Origin: Planctomycetales bacterium
GTDB taxonomy: Bacteria > Planctomycetota > Planctomycetia > Isosphaerales > Isosphaeraceae
Assembly: GCA_027459775.1 (NCBI GenBank)
Contig: DAIDHE010000360.1
Location: forward strand, 1 to 42,821
DNA length: 42,821 nucleotides
Direction: 5' to 3'
Shown here: positions 7,865-17,110 of the stretch, piece by piece
How the letters are laid out: every line of letters starts with the position of its first letter
How positions within the stretch are numbered: position 1 is the first letter of the stretch
The notes under the pieces: generated by a model
Databases searched by the model: none
What the model saw: only the letters and a program-made list of their open reading frames with translations
Told to the model about the DNA's origin: nothing
Made by a program: the position numbers and the translations under genes

Positions 7865-9334
7865 CTATCCGGTGGGACGGGACGTCGCGAACACGCGGCT
7901 CGAGCGCGGGCCGATCAGCACTTCCTGTTTGATTCCCTTGTGGTAGTGGATCGAGCCCTGGCCCCAGCATTCCTCGAGGACGGTTCCGTCTTTGATGCGT
8001 TCGGTCGGCTCGAGCTCGAGCCGTCCTGGTCCGCGGCCGGAGTTCTGCACCACGACAACCACGTCGGCGTCCAGTTTACGCATGTAGGCGATCAGGTCTC
8101 CCTTGGCCGCGAGGAATTGAAACGAGCCGCGTCGCAGCGCGGGCCGATCGCGTCTGAGGGCGAAATAACGGCGAAACGCGGCGAGGATCTCGTGATCCCA
8201 CGTCGCCGGCGTGGTCCAGGGGAACGCGCCGCGGTTGGCCGGGTCGTGACCGCCCGTCATGCCGATCTCGTCGCCGTAATAAATCGACGGAGCGCCGATG
8301 TAGGTCGCCTGGAATAATGTCGCCAACAAGAGCGCGGACCGATCACCGCCAGCCAACGTCAGGAACCGTGCCATGTCGTGGCTGCCGATCAGGTTGAGCA
8401 TGACCGCGCCCACGTGGGGGTGGTAGAGCTGCTGGAGCCGTTCGATGCTCCGGCGAAAGTGCTCCGCGCCGGCGGGTCCGGCGGGGTGAAGGCTGGTCTT
8501 CTTGAGGTCGGCGGCGGCCGCTTCTTGGCCGATGTAAAAGGCAATGCAGGCGCGGGTGAACTGATAGTTCATGACGGCGTCCCACATGTCGCCCTTGAGC
8601 CAGCGCACGGCGTCGGACCAGACCTCGCCGACGATGTAGGCTTCGGGATTCTTGGCCCGGACGCGGCGACGGAATTCGCGCCAGAATTCGTCGTCGTCGA
8701 TTTCGTTCGCGACGTCGAGCCGCCAGCCGTCGATGCCGAATTCGACCCATTTCTCGGCGATCTTGAGCAGATACTCGCGGGCGGCAGGGCAGGCGATGTT
8801 GAATTTCGGGAGTGCGGGCAGGCCCCACCACGCCGCGTAATTCGGAGGCTGGGCTGGGTTGTAGGCGTTGAGGGGAAAGCTCTTCACCAGGAACCAATCG
8901 CGATAAGGGGATTCGCGGCCGTTTTCGAGGATGTCGTGAAAGGGAAAGAAGCCGCGGCTGGCGTGGTTGAACACGCCGTCGAGCACCACGCGCAGGCCGC
9001 GGGCGCGGCAGGCGTCGAGCAGGCGCTTGAGGGCGGCGTCGCCGCCGAGCATGGGATCGACGCGCTCGTAGTCGTGGGTGTGGTAGCGGTGGTTCGAGGC
9101 CGACTGAAAGATCGGCGTCATGTACAGGGCCGTCACCCCCAGCTCGACCAGATAGTCGAGCCGCTCGACGATCCCGATCAGGTCGCCACCTTGGTAGCCG
9201 TGGGGGGTCGGCGGCGAACCCCAGGGCTCGAGCGGGCCCGGCTTCGCAACCTGATCGCTCCGCGCGAATCGATCGGGAAAGATCTGGTAAAAGACCGCGT
9301 CGCGCACCCAGTCCGGGGTCAGAGGATCAGTCAC
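7865..9334 (-). CDS. GH13 alpha-amylase-family glycosidase, neopullulanase/cyclomaltodextrinase-like
   Basis: A 489-residue (beta/alpha)8 glycosidase. The conserved GH13 blocks are all present: DGVFNH (119-124), GWRLDVANE with nucleophile D207, IVGEVW with acid/base E237, and NLIGSHDMAR with D320 as transition-state stabiliser. The start 'PDWVRDAVFYQIFPDRFA' and 'LEPWGSPPTPHGYQGGDL' is characteristic of the GH13_20 group (maltogenic amylase, neopullulanase, cyclomaltodextrinase). It lacks the N-terminal CBM34 domain usual in that group and begins directly at the barrel, and no signal peptide is present. The inferred role is intracellular breakdown of maltodextrin or glycogen-like oligosaccharides. 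It is transcribed alone on the minus strand. Confidence 0.9.
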   Translation of the reverse strand: MTDPLTPDWVRDAVFYQIFPDRFARSDQVAKPGPLEPWGSPPTPHGYQGGDLIGIVERLDYLVELGVTALYMTPIFQSASNHRYHTHDYERVDPMLGGDAALKRLLDACRARGLRVVLDGVFNHASRGFFPFHDILENGRESPYRDWFLVKSFPLNAYNPAQPPNYAAWWGLPALPKFNIACPAAREYLLKIAEKWVEFGIDGWRLDVANEIDDDEFWREFRRRVRAKNPEAYIVGEVWSDAVRWLKGDMWDAVMNYQFTRACIAFYIGQEAAAADLKKTSLHPAGPAGAEHFRRSIERLQQLYHPHVGAVMLNLIGSHDMARFLTLAGGDRSALLLATLFQATYIGAPSIYYGDEIGMTGGHDPANRGAFPWTTPATWDHEILAAFRRYFALRRDRPALRRGSFQFLAAKGDLIAYMRKLDADVVVVVQNSGRGPGRLELEPTERIKDGTVLEECWGQGSIHYHKGIKQEVLIGPRSSRVFATSRPTG

Positions 9335-9371
9335 TCACGGCTCCATCGTGACGAGCACATGTATCGGAGGA

Positions 9372-9408
9372 TTGAACCACAGAGACACAGTGACACAGAG
9401 AAAAAAAG
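9372..9408 (+). repeat. Left arm of inverted 'CCACAGAGACACAG' element
   Basis: Begins TTGAACCACAGAGACACAG, then a second GACACAG and a run of A. The 16-nt core AACCACAGAGACACAG recurs in inverted orientation at 9680-9706, about 300 bp away. Each arm runs into a long purine-rich tract on its own strand. It lies in the gap between two minus-strand genes. Confidence 0.75.
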
Positions 9409-9500
9409 CCAGGAGAGAGCGGACCAAGAGAAGGAGATAAGAGAAAAGAGAAAGCAAGAAAGAAAGAATAAGAATAAGAAAGAGAAAGAATAAGAAAGAG
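9398..9500 (+). repeat. Polypurine tract, about 100 nt
   Basis: Almost entirely A and G on the plus strand (short units such as AAGAAAGA and AGAATAAG), with only a few interrupting C or T. This is striking against GC-rich coding DNA. Such homopurine DNA can form triplex (H-DNA) structure or impede replication. The surrounding 9335-9763 stretch (429 bp) holds no supported gene; open frames there translate to low-complexity Leu/Phe/Lys. Confidence 0.8.
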
Positions 9501-9639
9501 TCATCGGGAAACCACGGCCAAGCGCCGCCGCACACCCTGAATTGAGGGTCGCTCAGGCGGATGTCTGGGGCGATTCTCGAGCGCGAAGAGACCTCGACCT
9601 CGCGACTTTGTCGTGGAGGCGTCGCCCGCCGTTTTTTCC

Positions 9640-9706
9640 GATCATCTTATCTTCCCTCTTCATCTTCTCTCTTTCCCCCTCTTCTCTGTGTCTCTGTGGT
9701 TGATCC
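9640..9706 (-). repeat. Right arm of inverted element with pyrimidine/purine tract
   Basis: Read on the minus strand it begins AACCACAGAGACACAGAGAAG at about 9701 and continues as a purine-rich tract to about 9640. This mirrors the left arm at 9372-9500: the same head and the same type of tail, but with a different tail sequence. Just beside it GGTTGATCCGG occurs twice (about 9699 and 9714). Confidence 0.7.
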
Positions 9707-9763
9707 GGGACAGGTTGATCCGGAACGCACATCAAAACCCGGGCTTTCGTCGGCGTCGGCGCC

Positions 9764-12169
9764 CTAACCCACGGCGACCTTGTACCAGTAGATCTGCCCC
9801 CGGTCGCCGCGAATCCGCAGGTCGTCGAGCATCGGCTCGAGCTCGAGCTTGATCCGGGACTGGCGGAAATAGGGCTTGCCGTTGATTCGCACCTCGAGCC
9901 TGCGCTTGAAGTCGAAGAGCTTGGGGCTCAGCCAGACGTCGAGCCGCTTGACGCCGCTGGTCTGGAGGTTGACGAGGTTGCTCTGGGCGCTCGATTTCAT
10001 CTTGATCGTGGCCGGTTTGAGATTCTGGCCCAGCACCTCGACGGCCTCGGGCGCGGTGGTTCGGCCGGGGTCGAATTCCTTGACCACGAGGCCGTAAAAG
10101 CGGTCGTCGCCGGTTCGGCCCGAGACCACGTCGAACGACCTGGGGTAGGGATCGCGGCGCCGCCGTTTCATCCAATCGAGCGCCCTGGGGATTTCCTCGG
10201 GGATCTCCTCGAGCCCGCGGCGATTGTATTCCGTGTAGGTGACGTCCCAGGCCTTGACGATGAGGGGCTTCACGTAGGTGCTGAAGATGAAGGAGTCGGC
10301 GGCGGGGGCGAGCTCGCCGAGCGTGACGGCGAGCGGCAGCCGCTCGTGATGAGACAGGTAGCGCGGGACGTACTTGGCGGGAAAGCCCGAGATCACGACG
10401 ACTCCGGCGAAGAGGTCGGGGTGGGCGAGCCCGCAGTCCCAGGCCATGTTGCCCCCCTCGAGCATGCCCGCGAGATAGACGCGGTTGCTATCGACGGCGT
10501 AGCGTTTAAGGGCGTCGCGCAGCGCGAGCACGACGGCGGCGTGCTCACCCGAGGTGTAGCGGTATTCGAACGGACGGCCCGGCTCCTCGAATCGGGGAGC
10601 GATCAGGATGAATCCGCGCTTGTCGGCTTCCTTGGCCCATTGTTCGACGACCGATTCGGGCCCGCGCCCCGAGTGGAGCAGAACCACGGCGGGATAGCTC
10701 CGCAGCGGGTGATATTCCGGGGGCAGTCGCAGCGCGTACTCGGTCGGCTCGCCGGCGTCCTGTTCGGGCGCCCGGTGCAGGATCGTCTTTTCGGGGACCA
10801 CGGCGTCGTCGTGCCGCGGCGGCGGCATGAGCTCGACGATCCGGGTGAGTAGTTCCAGCTTGCCCTGCGTCTCCGCCTCGCCGGCGGCGACGGGCCATTC
10901 GAGGTTCTGGAGTTGGTCGACACGGCCGCCGGGCCCTCCAGCATCACCCCCCGCGAGATCCGCGAGCACCAGGTCGCGCGCCTCCCAGAGCACACGGGCG
11001 GGCTTGAGCTCCGCGACGGCCTTGTCATATCCGACCACATACCCCGACATCGCCAGGGCGAATTGCGCCTCGGCGCTGGTCTTGGGATCGAGCCTGGCCT
11101 TTTGCCAGGCGGCCATGCGGTCGCGGACGGCCTCGGGCGCCAGCTCGAGCGCTTTCAGAACCTCGATCAACGGCCCCTTCCAGAACGCCCTCTCCGGGTT
11201 TGAAAGACCCCGGCCCAGCTTCTCGAGATCGGCGGCAAGCGCCCGATCGCCGGCGGCTTCCTGCTCGATTCGCCGCAGCCGCTCGCGGACGTCGAGCGCC
11301 ATCGCCGTGCCCACGGCCTTTTCATCGATCGACTTCAGGAGCGCCAGCGCCTTCCGGGGCTGTTTTGCTTCGCGCCGGGCGTCAACCTCGACGAGTCGGT
11401 CCGCCCCTTCGGCTTGATTGAGGAACGCGCGAGCCCCAGCCGCCCGCTCCTTGAGATCGGCCTGGGGAAAATCATGGACGAGCTCGTCGAGGGCCTTTTT
11501 CGCCTCGGCGTGCCAGCCCATGTCCATGAGGAACCGCACGGCGCGCTCGCGCTCGGTCGCGTTCTTGCGTTCGACCCGTTCGAGCAACCCCACGATCACC
11601 GGGCGGGGGATCGACTCGGTGTCGACCACCCCGACCCAGAACCCATCGACGCCGCGGATATAGGTCACATGGGGGCCGATGTTGATGATCGCCTGCTCCA
11701 TGCTCACCGGTTTCTTGGAGTGCGCGCCCAGATAGCGAAACGTCCTCCGCCCGCGCTCGTCCCACGGCCCGACCGCGACCGAGAGCACGTCCTTGGGCAT
11801 CACGCCGCCATGTTTCGACAGGGGCTGCACGAGCTGAAACTTCTCGCCTGTCCGAAACGAATTGTCGGGCTCGATCTTCTCGATCTTCGAATCTCGGACC
11901 ACGACTCGCTTGATGGCGTCGTTGATAAAGACCAGCGTGTTATCGCGGTCGGGCGGCCCGAGCGAGCGATAAACGAGGCCGCTCTTCATGAGAATCGTAT
12001 CGGCCCGAGCGTCCGGGGTCGGAAGCGCGAGCCCGAGGGTCCATCCAATCGCGACAAGCGCCCCAACCGCGACAAGCGCCCTCGTGGTCCAGACGGCGGC
12101 GAATTTCACTGGCATGGGGCTCTCCGTGGCGATCGCCTGAGGGAGGCCGGGGGCGCTCGAGTCTTCCAT
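9764..12169 (-). CDS. Large secreted alpha/beta-hydrolase-like protein, probable pseudoenzyme
   Basis: Encodes 801 residues from ATG 12169; an ATG at 12115 with GGAGAG 5 bases upstream is an equally good start, giving a shorter leader. A signal peptide is present (hydrophobic LVAVGALVAIGWTLGLAL, cleavage near ARA-DT). Residues about 60-440 are a charged, partly helical region of unknown fold. From about 490 an esterase-like domain runs: 'YPAVVLLHSGRGPESVV' and 'NRVYLAGMLEGGNMAWDCGLAHPDLFAGVV'-type elbow. The elbow normally reads G-x-S-x-G; here the Ser position is Leu (G-M-L-E-G-G). The C-terminal 130 residues are beta-rich. It is inferred to be exported and to bind rather than hydrolyse a substrate, or to use another nucleophile. 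Confidence 0.75.
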   Translation of the reverse strand: MEDSSAPGLPQAIATESPMPVKFAAVWTTRALVAVGALVAIGWTLGLALPTPDARADTILMKSGLVYRSLGPPDRDNTLVFINDAIKRVVVRDSKIEKIEPDNSFRTGEKFQLVQPLSKHGGVMPKDVLSVAVGPWDERGRRTFRYLGAHSKKPVSMEQAIINIGPHVTYIRGVDGFWVGVVDTESIPRPVIVGLLERVERKNATERERAVRFLMDMGWHAEAKKALDELVHDFPQADLKERAAGARAFLNQAEGADRLVEVDARREAKQPRKALALLKSIDEKAVGTAMALDVRERLRRIEQEAAGDRALAADLEKLGRGLSNPERAFWKGPLIEVLKALELAPEAVRDRMAAWQKARLDPKTSAEAQFALAMSGYVVGYDKAVAELKPARVLWEARDLVLADLAGGDAGGPGGRVDQLQNLEWPVAAGEAETQGKLELLTRIVELMPPPRHDDAVVPEKTILHRAPEQDAGEPTEYALRLPPEYHPLRSYPAVVLLHSGRGPESVVEQWAKEADKRGFILIAPRFEEPGRPFEYRYTSGEHAAVVLALRDALKRYAVDSNRVYLAGMLEGGNMAWDCGLAHPDLFAGVVVISGFPAKYVPRYLSHHERLPLAVTLGELAPAADSFIFSTYVKPLIVKAWDVTYTEYNRRGLEEIPEEIPRALDWMKRRRRDPYPRSFDVVSGRTGDDRFYGLVVKEFDPGRTTAPEAVEVLGQNLKPATIKMKSSAQSNLVNLQTSGVKRLDVWLSPKLFDFKRRLEVRINGKPYFRQSRIKLELEPMLDDLRIRGDRGQIYWYKVAVG

Positions 12170-12320
12170 GTTTTTAGCCTCTGGGCTTTCCCGGCGTCCA
12201 GTCGGTCCTCAATCCGTTTCAATCATTGTGACACGGTGCGGCTGGTGGTCAAGCGCCTGGTGTGATCCAGAGGCTGGTGGCGTCGATCGCGCGCAGGGCT
12301 TACGCTCTAGGTGGCAGTCG

Positions 12321-12351
12321 GGTTCCTTGGGCGAGGGGCCCCAAGGAAACC
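12321..12351 (+). other. Hairpin in the leader of the zinc-ribbon gene
   Basis: GGTTCCTTGGG at 12321-12331 pairs with CCCAAGGAAACC at 12340-12351 (7-bp CCTTGGG/CCCAAGG core, then a one-base bulge). It ends 16 bases before the ATG at 12368. It could influence translation or mRNA stability, but no T-run follows, so it is not a standard terminator. Confidence 0.35.
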
Positions 12352-12367
12352 GTGGGCGGGAAGGCGC

Positions 12368-13012
12368 ATGGCGATGGCGATCGAGCGACTCAAGTTCCGC
12401 TGTTACAAATGTAATCAGCTCATGTCGGTCCCGCAAACCAAGGCGGGCTCGGTGATCGCGTGTCCCAAATGCCGGGCCGACCTGTTGATTCCCGGCGAGG
12501 CGTCAGCGCACGGCGACGACCCCTTGGGGACCGCGCAACCGAACCTCGCGCCCGCTCGCGAGGGGCCGATCCTGGGCGATTTCACGGAGATCGCCTCGAT
12601 CTTGCCCGCCGAGCTGGCGAATCTCAGGCCCGAGGACGTCCGGGTCGAGGCCGAGGTCTTCGAGCAGTTGACCCGCCCCCGCGCGCCCGAGCCGGCGTCG
12701 CTCGAGACCGAGCTCGACCTGAGCGCGCTCGGTGAGGACCGTACCCCGCCGGCCGTCGAGAGCGATTCGCCCGCGGCGGTCGAAACGTACCAAACACCGG
12801 CCCCTCCCCCGCCTGTCGCGCTCACCCAGATCGTCGCGCCGCCCATCGCGATCGAGCCGCCGTCGATTCTCCCCAAGAACCAGACCCCCAAGACCATCCG
12901 CGAGGTCGTTCTCCCGGCCTCGGTCGTCCTGGCCTGGTCGTTCTTTGGCCTGATCGGAATCCTGGTCTCTTTCGTCGCCGGGCTCACCGTCGGGCATTTC
13001 TTGTGGAAGTAG
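12368..13012 (+). CDS. Zinc-ribbon protein with C-terminal membrane anchor
   Basis: A 214-residue protein from ATG 12368 (GGAAGG 5 bases upstream). The N-terminus is a rubredoxin-like zinc ribbon with C12-x2-C15 and C32-x2-C35: 'RCYKCNQLMSVPQTKAGSV' and 'ACPKCRADLL'. An acidic, Pro-rich middle follows (about residues 45-175). A single strongly hydrophobic segment near the C-terminus (VVLAWSFFGLIGILVSFVAG) anchors it in the membrane, leaving the ribbon in the cytoplasm. Proteins of this layout are common in planctomycetes, probably sensing or scaffolding at the membrane, but no partner is known. The MFS transporter starts 67 bp downstream and may be co-transcribed. Confidence 0.8.
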   Translation: MAMAIERLKFRCYKCNQLMSVPQTKAGSVIACPKCRADLLIPGEASAHGDDPLGTAQPNLAPAREGPILGDFTEIASILPAELANLRPEDVRVEAEVFEQLTRPRAPEPASLETELDLSALGEDRTPPAVESDSPAAVETYQTPAPPPPVALTQIVAPPIAIEPPSILPKNQTPKTIREVVLPASVVLAWSFFGLIGILVSFVAGLTVGHFLWK

Positions 13013-13079
13013 TCGTCTTTCGGGGTGACGGCTGGCGGCCCACGTTGATAACCTCCCGCCAAGGCAATGTCGATCGCTT

Positions 13080-14402
13080 ATGAACAAGCGTGATGTCCCA
13101 ACCAGCCCGCTCCTTCGCACCGTGGTCGCGGGGGCGGTGGGCAACGTGATGGAGTGGTATGATTTTGGGCTCTTTGGGTTTTTCGCCCCGACCCTGGCGC
13201 GGCTGTTTTTCCCCAAGGAAGACGCGCTGGCCGCGCTCGCGGGGACGTTCGGCGTGTTCGCGACCGGGTTCCTCATGCGCCCGCTGGGGGGGCTCTTGTT
13301 CGGCCGCCTGGGCGACCGCGTCGGCCGCAAACGCGCGCTCGAGCTTTCGGTCCTCTTGATGGCCGCGTCGACCACGCTGCTGGGGCTGCTGCCGACCCAC
13401 GCCGTCATCGGCCCGTTCGCGGCCGTTTTGCTCACGATCGTCCGCCTGCTGCAAGGCCTCAGCGTCGGCGGCGAATATGTCGGCTCGATGTCGTTCCTGG
13501 TGGAGCATGCGCCGGCGAATCGGCGCGCGTTCGTGGGGAGCTGGAGCTCGTTCACCGTGGTGCTCGGCTCGCTGCTCGGCTCGGGAGCGGCCGCCCTCGC
13601 CACGGGCCTCCTCTCCGAATCGCAGCTCGCATCCTGGGGCTGGCGAATCCCCTTCCTGGCCGGGGCGATCTTCGGCGCGGTGGGACTGTGGCTGCGCATG
13701 GGCGTCGCCGAAAGCCCCGTCTTTCTCGAGATCCAAAAAAACGGCGGGCTGGCCCAGAATCCCATCGCCGACGCGTTTCGTCACGACCGCCGGGCGCTCT
13801 TCGTGACCCTCGGGCTCACCGGGCTGAGCTCGGTCGGGTTTTACATCCCCTTCGTCTGGCTCGCCACCTGGCTCTCGCGGATCAACCATCCCACCTTGCC
13901 CGAGAGCCAGGTTTTGACCGCCAACACCATCGCCCTGTTCGCGCTTCTGGTGCTCACGCCGCTTTCGGGCCTGGTCTCGGACAAGGTCGGACGCCGGCCG
14001 ATGTTTCTCGCATCGGCGATTGGTTATGCCATCTTGTCGTACCCGATCATGCGCCACCTGAGCACGGGCACGCTCCAGGCCGCGGCGCTTGGAAGCCTGG
14101 CGTTCGCGGGGATCAACGGGATCTACTCGGGCTGCATGGCCGCCACGATGGTCGAGCTCTTCCCCACCCGCACCCGCTACACGGGTATCGCGATCGGGTA
14201 CAACCTCGGCCAGGCCGTTCTGGGCGGCACCGCGGCCCTGATCGCCACGACCTTGATCGAGCTCACCGGCGACAACCTGGCGCCGGCGTGGTATTTGAGC
14301 GCCTGCGCGTCGGTCGCGGCCGCGGCCGCCCTGTTCATCCCGGCGCGTCACGGCCGCCCGCTCGACCGACCGCCCACGAGCGGTGATTCGCCCTCCCCTT
14401 GA
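13080..14402 (+). CDS. MFS transporter, metabolite:H+ symporter (MHS) type
   Basis: A 440-residue integral membrane protein with 12 predicted helices. 'GNVMEWYDFGLFGFFAP' near the N-terminus and the loop 2-3 motif 'GRLGDRVGRKRALE' (residues 75-88) are hallmarks of the MHS group, which includes ProP, KgtP and ShiA. 'LQGLSVGGEYVGSMSFLVEHAPANRR' marks the helix 4-5 region, and 'DKVGRRP' the repeat of the loop motif in the second half. It should carry proton-coupled uptake of a small organic acid or osmolyte. The exact substrate cannot be read, and no catabolic genes lie nearby. Confidence 0.88.
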   Translation: MNKRDVPTSPLLRTVVAGAVGNVMEWYDFGLFGFFAPTLARLFFPKEDALAALAGTFGVFATGFLMRPLGGLLFGRLGDRVGRKRALELSVLLMAASTTLLGLLPTHAVIGPFAAVLLTIVRLLQGLSVGGEYVGSMSFLVEHAPANRRAFVGSWSSFTVVLGSLLGSGAAALATGLLSESQLASWGWRIPFLAGAIFGAVGLWLRMGVAESPVFLEIQKNGGLAQNPIADAFRHDRRALFVTLGLTGLSSVGFYIPFVWLATWLSRINHPTLPESQVLTANTIALFALLVLTPLSGLVSDKVGRRPMFLASAIGYAILSYPIMRHLSTGTLQAAALGSLAFAGINGIYSGCMAATMVELFPTRTRYTGIAIGYNLGQAVLGGTAALIATTLIELTGDNLAPAWYLSACASVAAAAALFIPARHGRPLDRPPTSGDSPSP

Positions 14403-14513
14403 TCCAGGCGCGTCCCAATCGCGCAAACGGGGGCGATCCGCGATTTCCTGTTCTACAGTTCGGTCATGGCGACCCGCGCGACGCCGCGCCCTCAACCGAA
14501 CCGGAGACTCGCG

Positions 14514-17036
14514 ATGCACGACCCCCGTTTGAGCAAACATATGCTTTCGCTCAAGAGCGTCCGTTCGATTCGTCGGCGGAGTGCGGGCCGATTCCGACCG
14601 CTCGTGGAGTCGATCGAGAGCCGGGTTCTGCTGTCGACGTTCACGGTGTCGAATCTCGGCGATTCGGGGGCGGGCTCGCTGCGGCAGGCGATCCTGGGCG
14701 CCAACGCGGGCTCGGGCGCGGAAACCATCGATTTTTCCGTGGCGGGGACGATCGCGCTCACGAGCGGCGCTCTGCCCACGATCACCCAGAACGTGGCCAT
14801 CGACGGCACGAGTGCTCCCGGTTTCGCCGGGCGGCCGGTGGTCGAGGTGAGCGCAGGCGGTTTTGGGGGCCTGGTCTTCGGCGCGGGCTCGGCGGGCTCG
14901 GCGCTCGAGTCGATCGGGATCGGGGGGGCGGCGGGCTCGGGCGTGACCCTGGACGATTCCAACATCACGGTGGCCGGCAATGACATCGGCGTCGCACTCG
15001 ACGGAACAACGCCGATGGGAAACACCGGCGACGGACTGACGATCGCCGCGACCTCGAACAACGACGTCATCGGCCAGACCACGACGTTCGTTTCCGGCGT
15101 CGCTTCCGACGCGATCTCGCAGGCTTCGAACGTGATCTCGAGCAACGGCGGCAACGGAATCACGATCGACGGCTCGACCGGCGACGTCGTCGTCGCGAAC
15201 TACATCGGGACCGACGTGAGCGGCACGATCGCCCTGGGCAACACCGGGAACGGGATCGAGGTCGAATCGGGCGCCAGCGGCAATACGATCGGCGGCACGA
15301 TCACGTTCAACAACACGTCGAGCCTGGTTCCGGACACGAACGTGATCTCGGGCAACCGCGGCGACGGCGTCCTCTTCACCAGTGGGGCGAGCAACAATTT
15401 CGCGGGCTCGAACTACATCGGCGTGAACGTCACCGGCAACGCACCCCTGGGCAATACCCTGGACGGCGTGGCCATGACCGACGGCGCGGCCGGCGATCGA
15501 CTCATCGGCACTGATATCAATCTACCTCCCTTCGTATTCGCCAACGTGATCAGCGGCAACGGCGGCAACGGGATCCGCATCAACGACTCGAACAACGATA
15601 CGGTCCAGGCCAACATCCTCGGCATCGGGATCAACAACATGACCCCGATCGGTAATGCGCTCGACGGGATTCTGATCGAGGGAACGTCTGCGAACACCCA
15701 GTTTGGCGGCGTGATCCCCCTGGGCAACGTCGCCGCGGCCAACGGCCGAAACGGCGTCGAGATCAGCGACTCGGCCAGCGGCACGGTCGTCTTCAACACC
15801 TTCGGCGGCGAGGCCGCCTTCGAGCCCTATACGAACCTGGGCAACGGCGGCGACGGGGTGCTCGTGACCTCGACCGGCGGCGGCAACATCATCCGGACCA
15901 ACGTGCTCTCGAACAACCGCGCGAACGGCCTCGAGCTCGCGGGCAATGCGACCGGTGTGCAGGTCACCGAAGACATCATCGGCATGAACACTTCGGGAAT
16001 GACCCCGATGCCCAACGGCGGCAATGGAATCGCCATCGACGGAACCGCCCACGGCAACTCGATCGGCGGGTTTCAGCAGTCGATCATCCCCCAGAACGTC
16101 ATCTCGGGAAACGTGGGCAACGGGATCGCCATCACGGGATCAGCGTATGACAACGTGGTGTTCAACAGCTTCATCGGCGTCAGTGTGTTGGCCAGGACCA
16201 CCGCCCCCAACGGCGGCGCGGGCGTTGATATCGGCGGAGGCGCCTACGCGAACACGATCGGCGGCTCGGCGGCCGGATATCGCGATGTGATCAGCGGCAA
16301 TCTGGGCAACGGCGTCGAACTCGCGGGCGGGACCACCGGCAACGTCATCACCGGAGACCTGATCGGAACCGACGATACGGGAACCGTCGCCATGCCCAAC
16401 GGCGGCAACGGAATCTACATCCAGGACGGCTCGCAAAACGTGGTCGGCGGTTCGGCGGCGAGCTCTGGCAACACGATCGCGTTCAACGATGGCGCGGGCG
16501 TGTTCATTGCGTCAGGAACTGGCGACGCCATCCTGGGCAACTCGATCTTCCAGAATCTGGGCTCGGGGATCGTGCTCGGGGCCGGCGCGAACAACAACCA
16601 ACCCGCGCCCCGGCTGAGCCTGGTCAAGCAACGGCGATCGGCCGTGATCTTCGGCCGCCTCCAGGGCGCTCCCAGCTCGACCTACCAGGTCGAGGTCTTC
16701 GCGACCAGCCCCGCGGCCCGCTCGAATCCCGCCCAGGGCCAGATTGACCTGGGCTCGATCACCGTGACGACGAACGGGCGCGGGCTGGCCCGATTCCGCT
16801 TCCTGCCGCCGCCCCAGCCCCGGTTCACGGTCTTCACCGCCACGGCCACAAGCGCGGCCAGCGACAGCTCGCCTTTCTCGCCGGGCGTTCCAGCGGAACG
16901 GTCGCCGGGCTCGTTCCGATCGGTCGCGCTCAGCCGGAAAGGATCCCAGTCGCCCTGGCACGCCAGGGCGCTGCATCCGCATGGCCCGAGCACCCTGGTC
17001 TGGTCCATCGAGACGGCCCACCACCGACGCCGATAA
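14514..17036 (+). CDS. Surface/secreted right-handed beta-helix repeat protein
   Basis: Encodes 840 residues from ATG 14514, which has GGAGA 7 bases upstream; an upstream ATG at 14466 lacks one. Near the N-terminus is the planctomycete extracellular-protein signature: 'RPLVESIESRVLLSTFTVSN', a variant of the usual L-E-x-R-x-L-L-S. 'DSGAGSLRQAILGANA' then opens the beta-helix, as in many Choice-of-anchor and NosD-like repeats. More than a dozen turns follow, marked by repeated 'GNTGDGL', 'GNGIxI', 'NVISGN' and 'GNTIGG'. The tail from about residue 705 changes to an Arg/Pro-rich, non-repeat region. Parallel beta-helices bind or cleave polysaccharide, but no catalytic Asp triad is identifiable. 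It is inferred to be an adhesin or cell-surface glycan-binding protein. Confidence 0.85.
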   Translation: MHDPRLSKHMLSLKSVRSIRRRSAGRFRPLVESIESRVLLSTFTVSNLGDSGAGSLRQAILGANAGSGAETIDFSVAGTIALTSGALPTITQNVAIDGTSAPGFAGRPVVEVSAGGFGGLVFGAGSAGSALESIGIGGAAGSGVTLDDSNITVAGNDIGVALDGTTPMGNTGDGLTIAATSNNDVIGQTTTFVSGVASDAISQASNVISSNGGNGITIDGSTGDVVVANYIGTDVSGTIALGNTGNGIEVESGASGNTIGGTITFNNTSSLVPDTNVISGNRGDGVLFTSGASNNFAGSNYIGVNVTGNAPLGNTLDGVAMTDGAAGDRLIGTDINLPPFVFANVISGNGGNGIRINDSNNDTVQANILGIGINNMTPIGNALDGILIEGTSANTQFGGVIPLGNVAAANGRNGVEISDSASGTVVFNTFGGEAAFEPYTNLGNGGDGVLVTSTGGGNIIRTNVLSNNRANGLELAGNATGVQVTEDIIGMNTSGMTPMPNGGNGIAIDGTAHGNSIGGFQQSIIPQNVISGNVGNGIAITGSAYDNVVFNSFIGVSVLARTTAPNGGAGVDIGGGAYANTIGGSAAGYRDVISGNLGNGVELAGGTTGNVITGDLIGTDDTGTVAMPNGGNGIYIQDGSQNVVGGSAASSGNTIAFNDGAGVFIASGTGDAILGNSIFQNLGSGIVLGAGANNNQPAPRLSLVKQRRSAVIFGRLQGAPSSTYQVEVFATSPAARSNPAQGQIDLGSITVTTNGRGLARFRFLPPPQPRFTVFTATATSAASDSSPFSPGVPAERSPGSFRSVALSRKGSQSPWHARALHPHGPSTLVWSIETAHHRRR

Positions 17037-17066
17037 CCGCGTCCGGCCGGCACTCGTCCGCCCGCA

Positions 17067-17096
17067 TCAGACCCTCCAAAACCCAGAACGCGACCG
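17067..17096 (+). repeat. Direct repeat, copy 1 (25/30 identical to copy 2)
   Basis: Begins TCAGACCCTCC and ends GAACGCGACCG; shares 25 of 30 positions with 18282-18311. Both are followed soon after by GCGGATATC. The pair brackets the lipoprotein gene on both sides. Confidence 0.6.
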
Positions 17097-17110
17097 CGCT
17101 AGGCGGATAT

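Noticed and set aside
9335-9535. Leu/Phe-rich ORF on the minus strand
   Set aside because: It is the complement of the purine tract, giving a low-complexity hydrophobic peptide with no ribosome-binding site.
12984-14540. 518-residue ORF antisense to the MHS transporter
   Set aside because: Charged low-complexity translation; the opposite frame has unmistakable MFS motifs.
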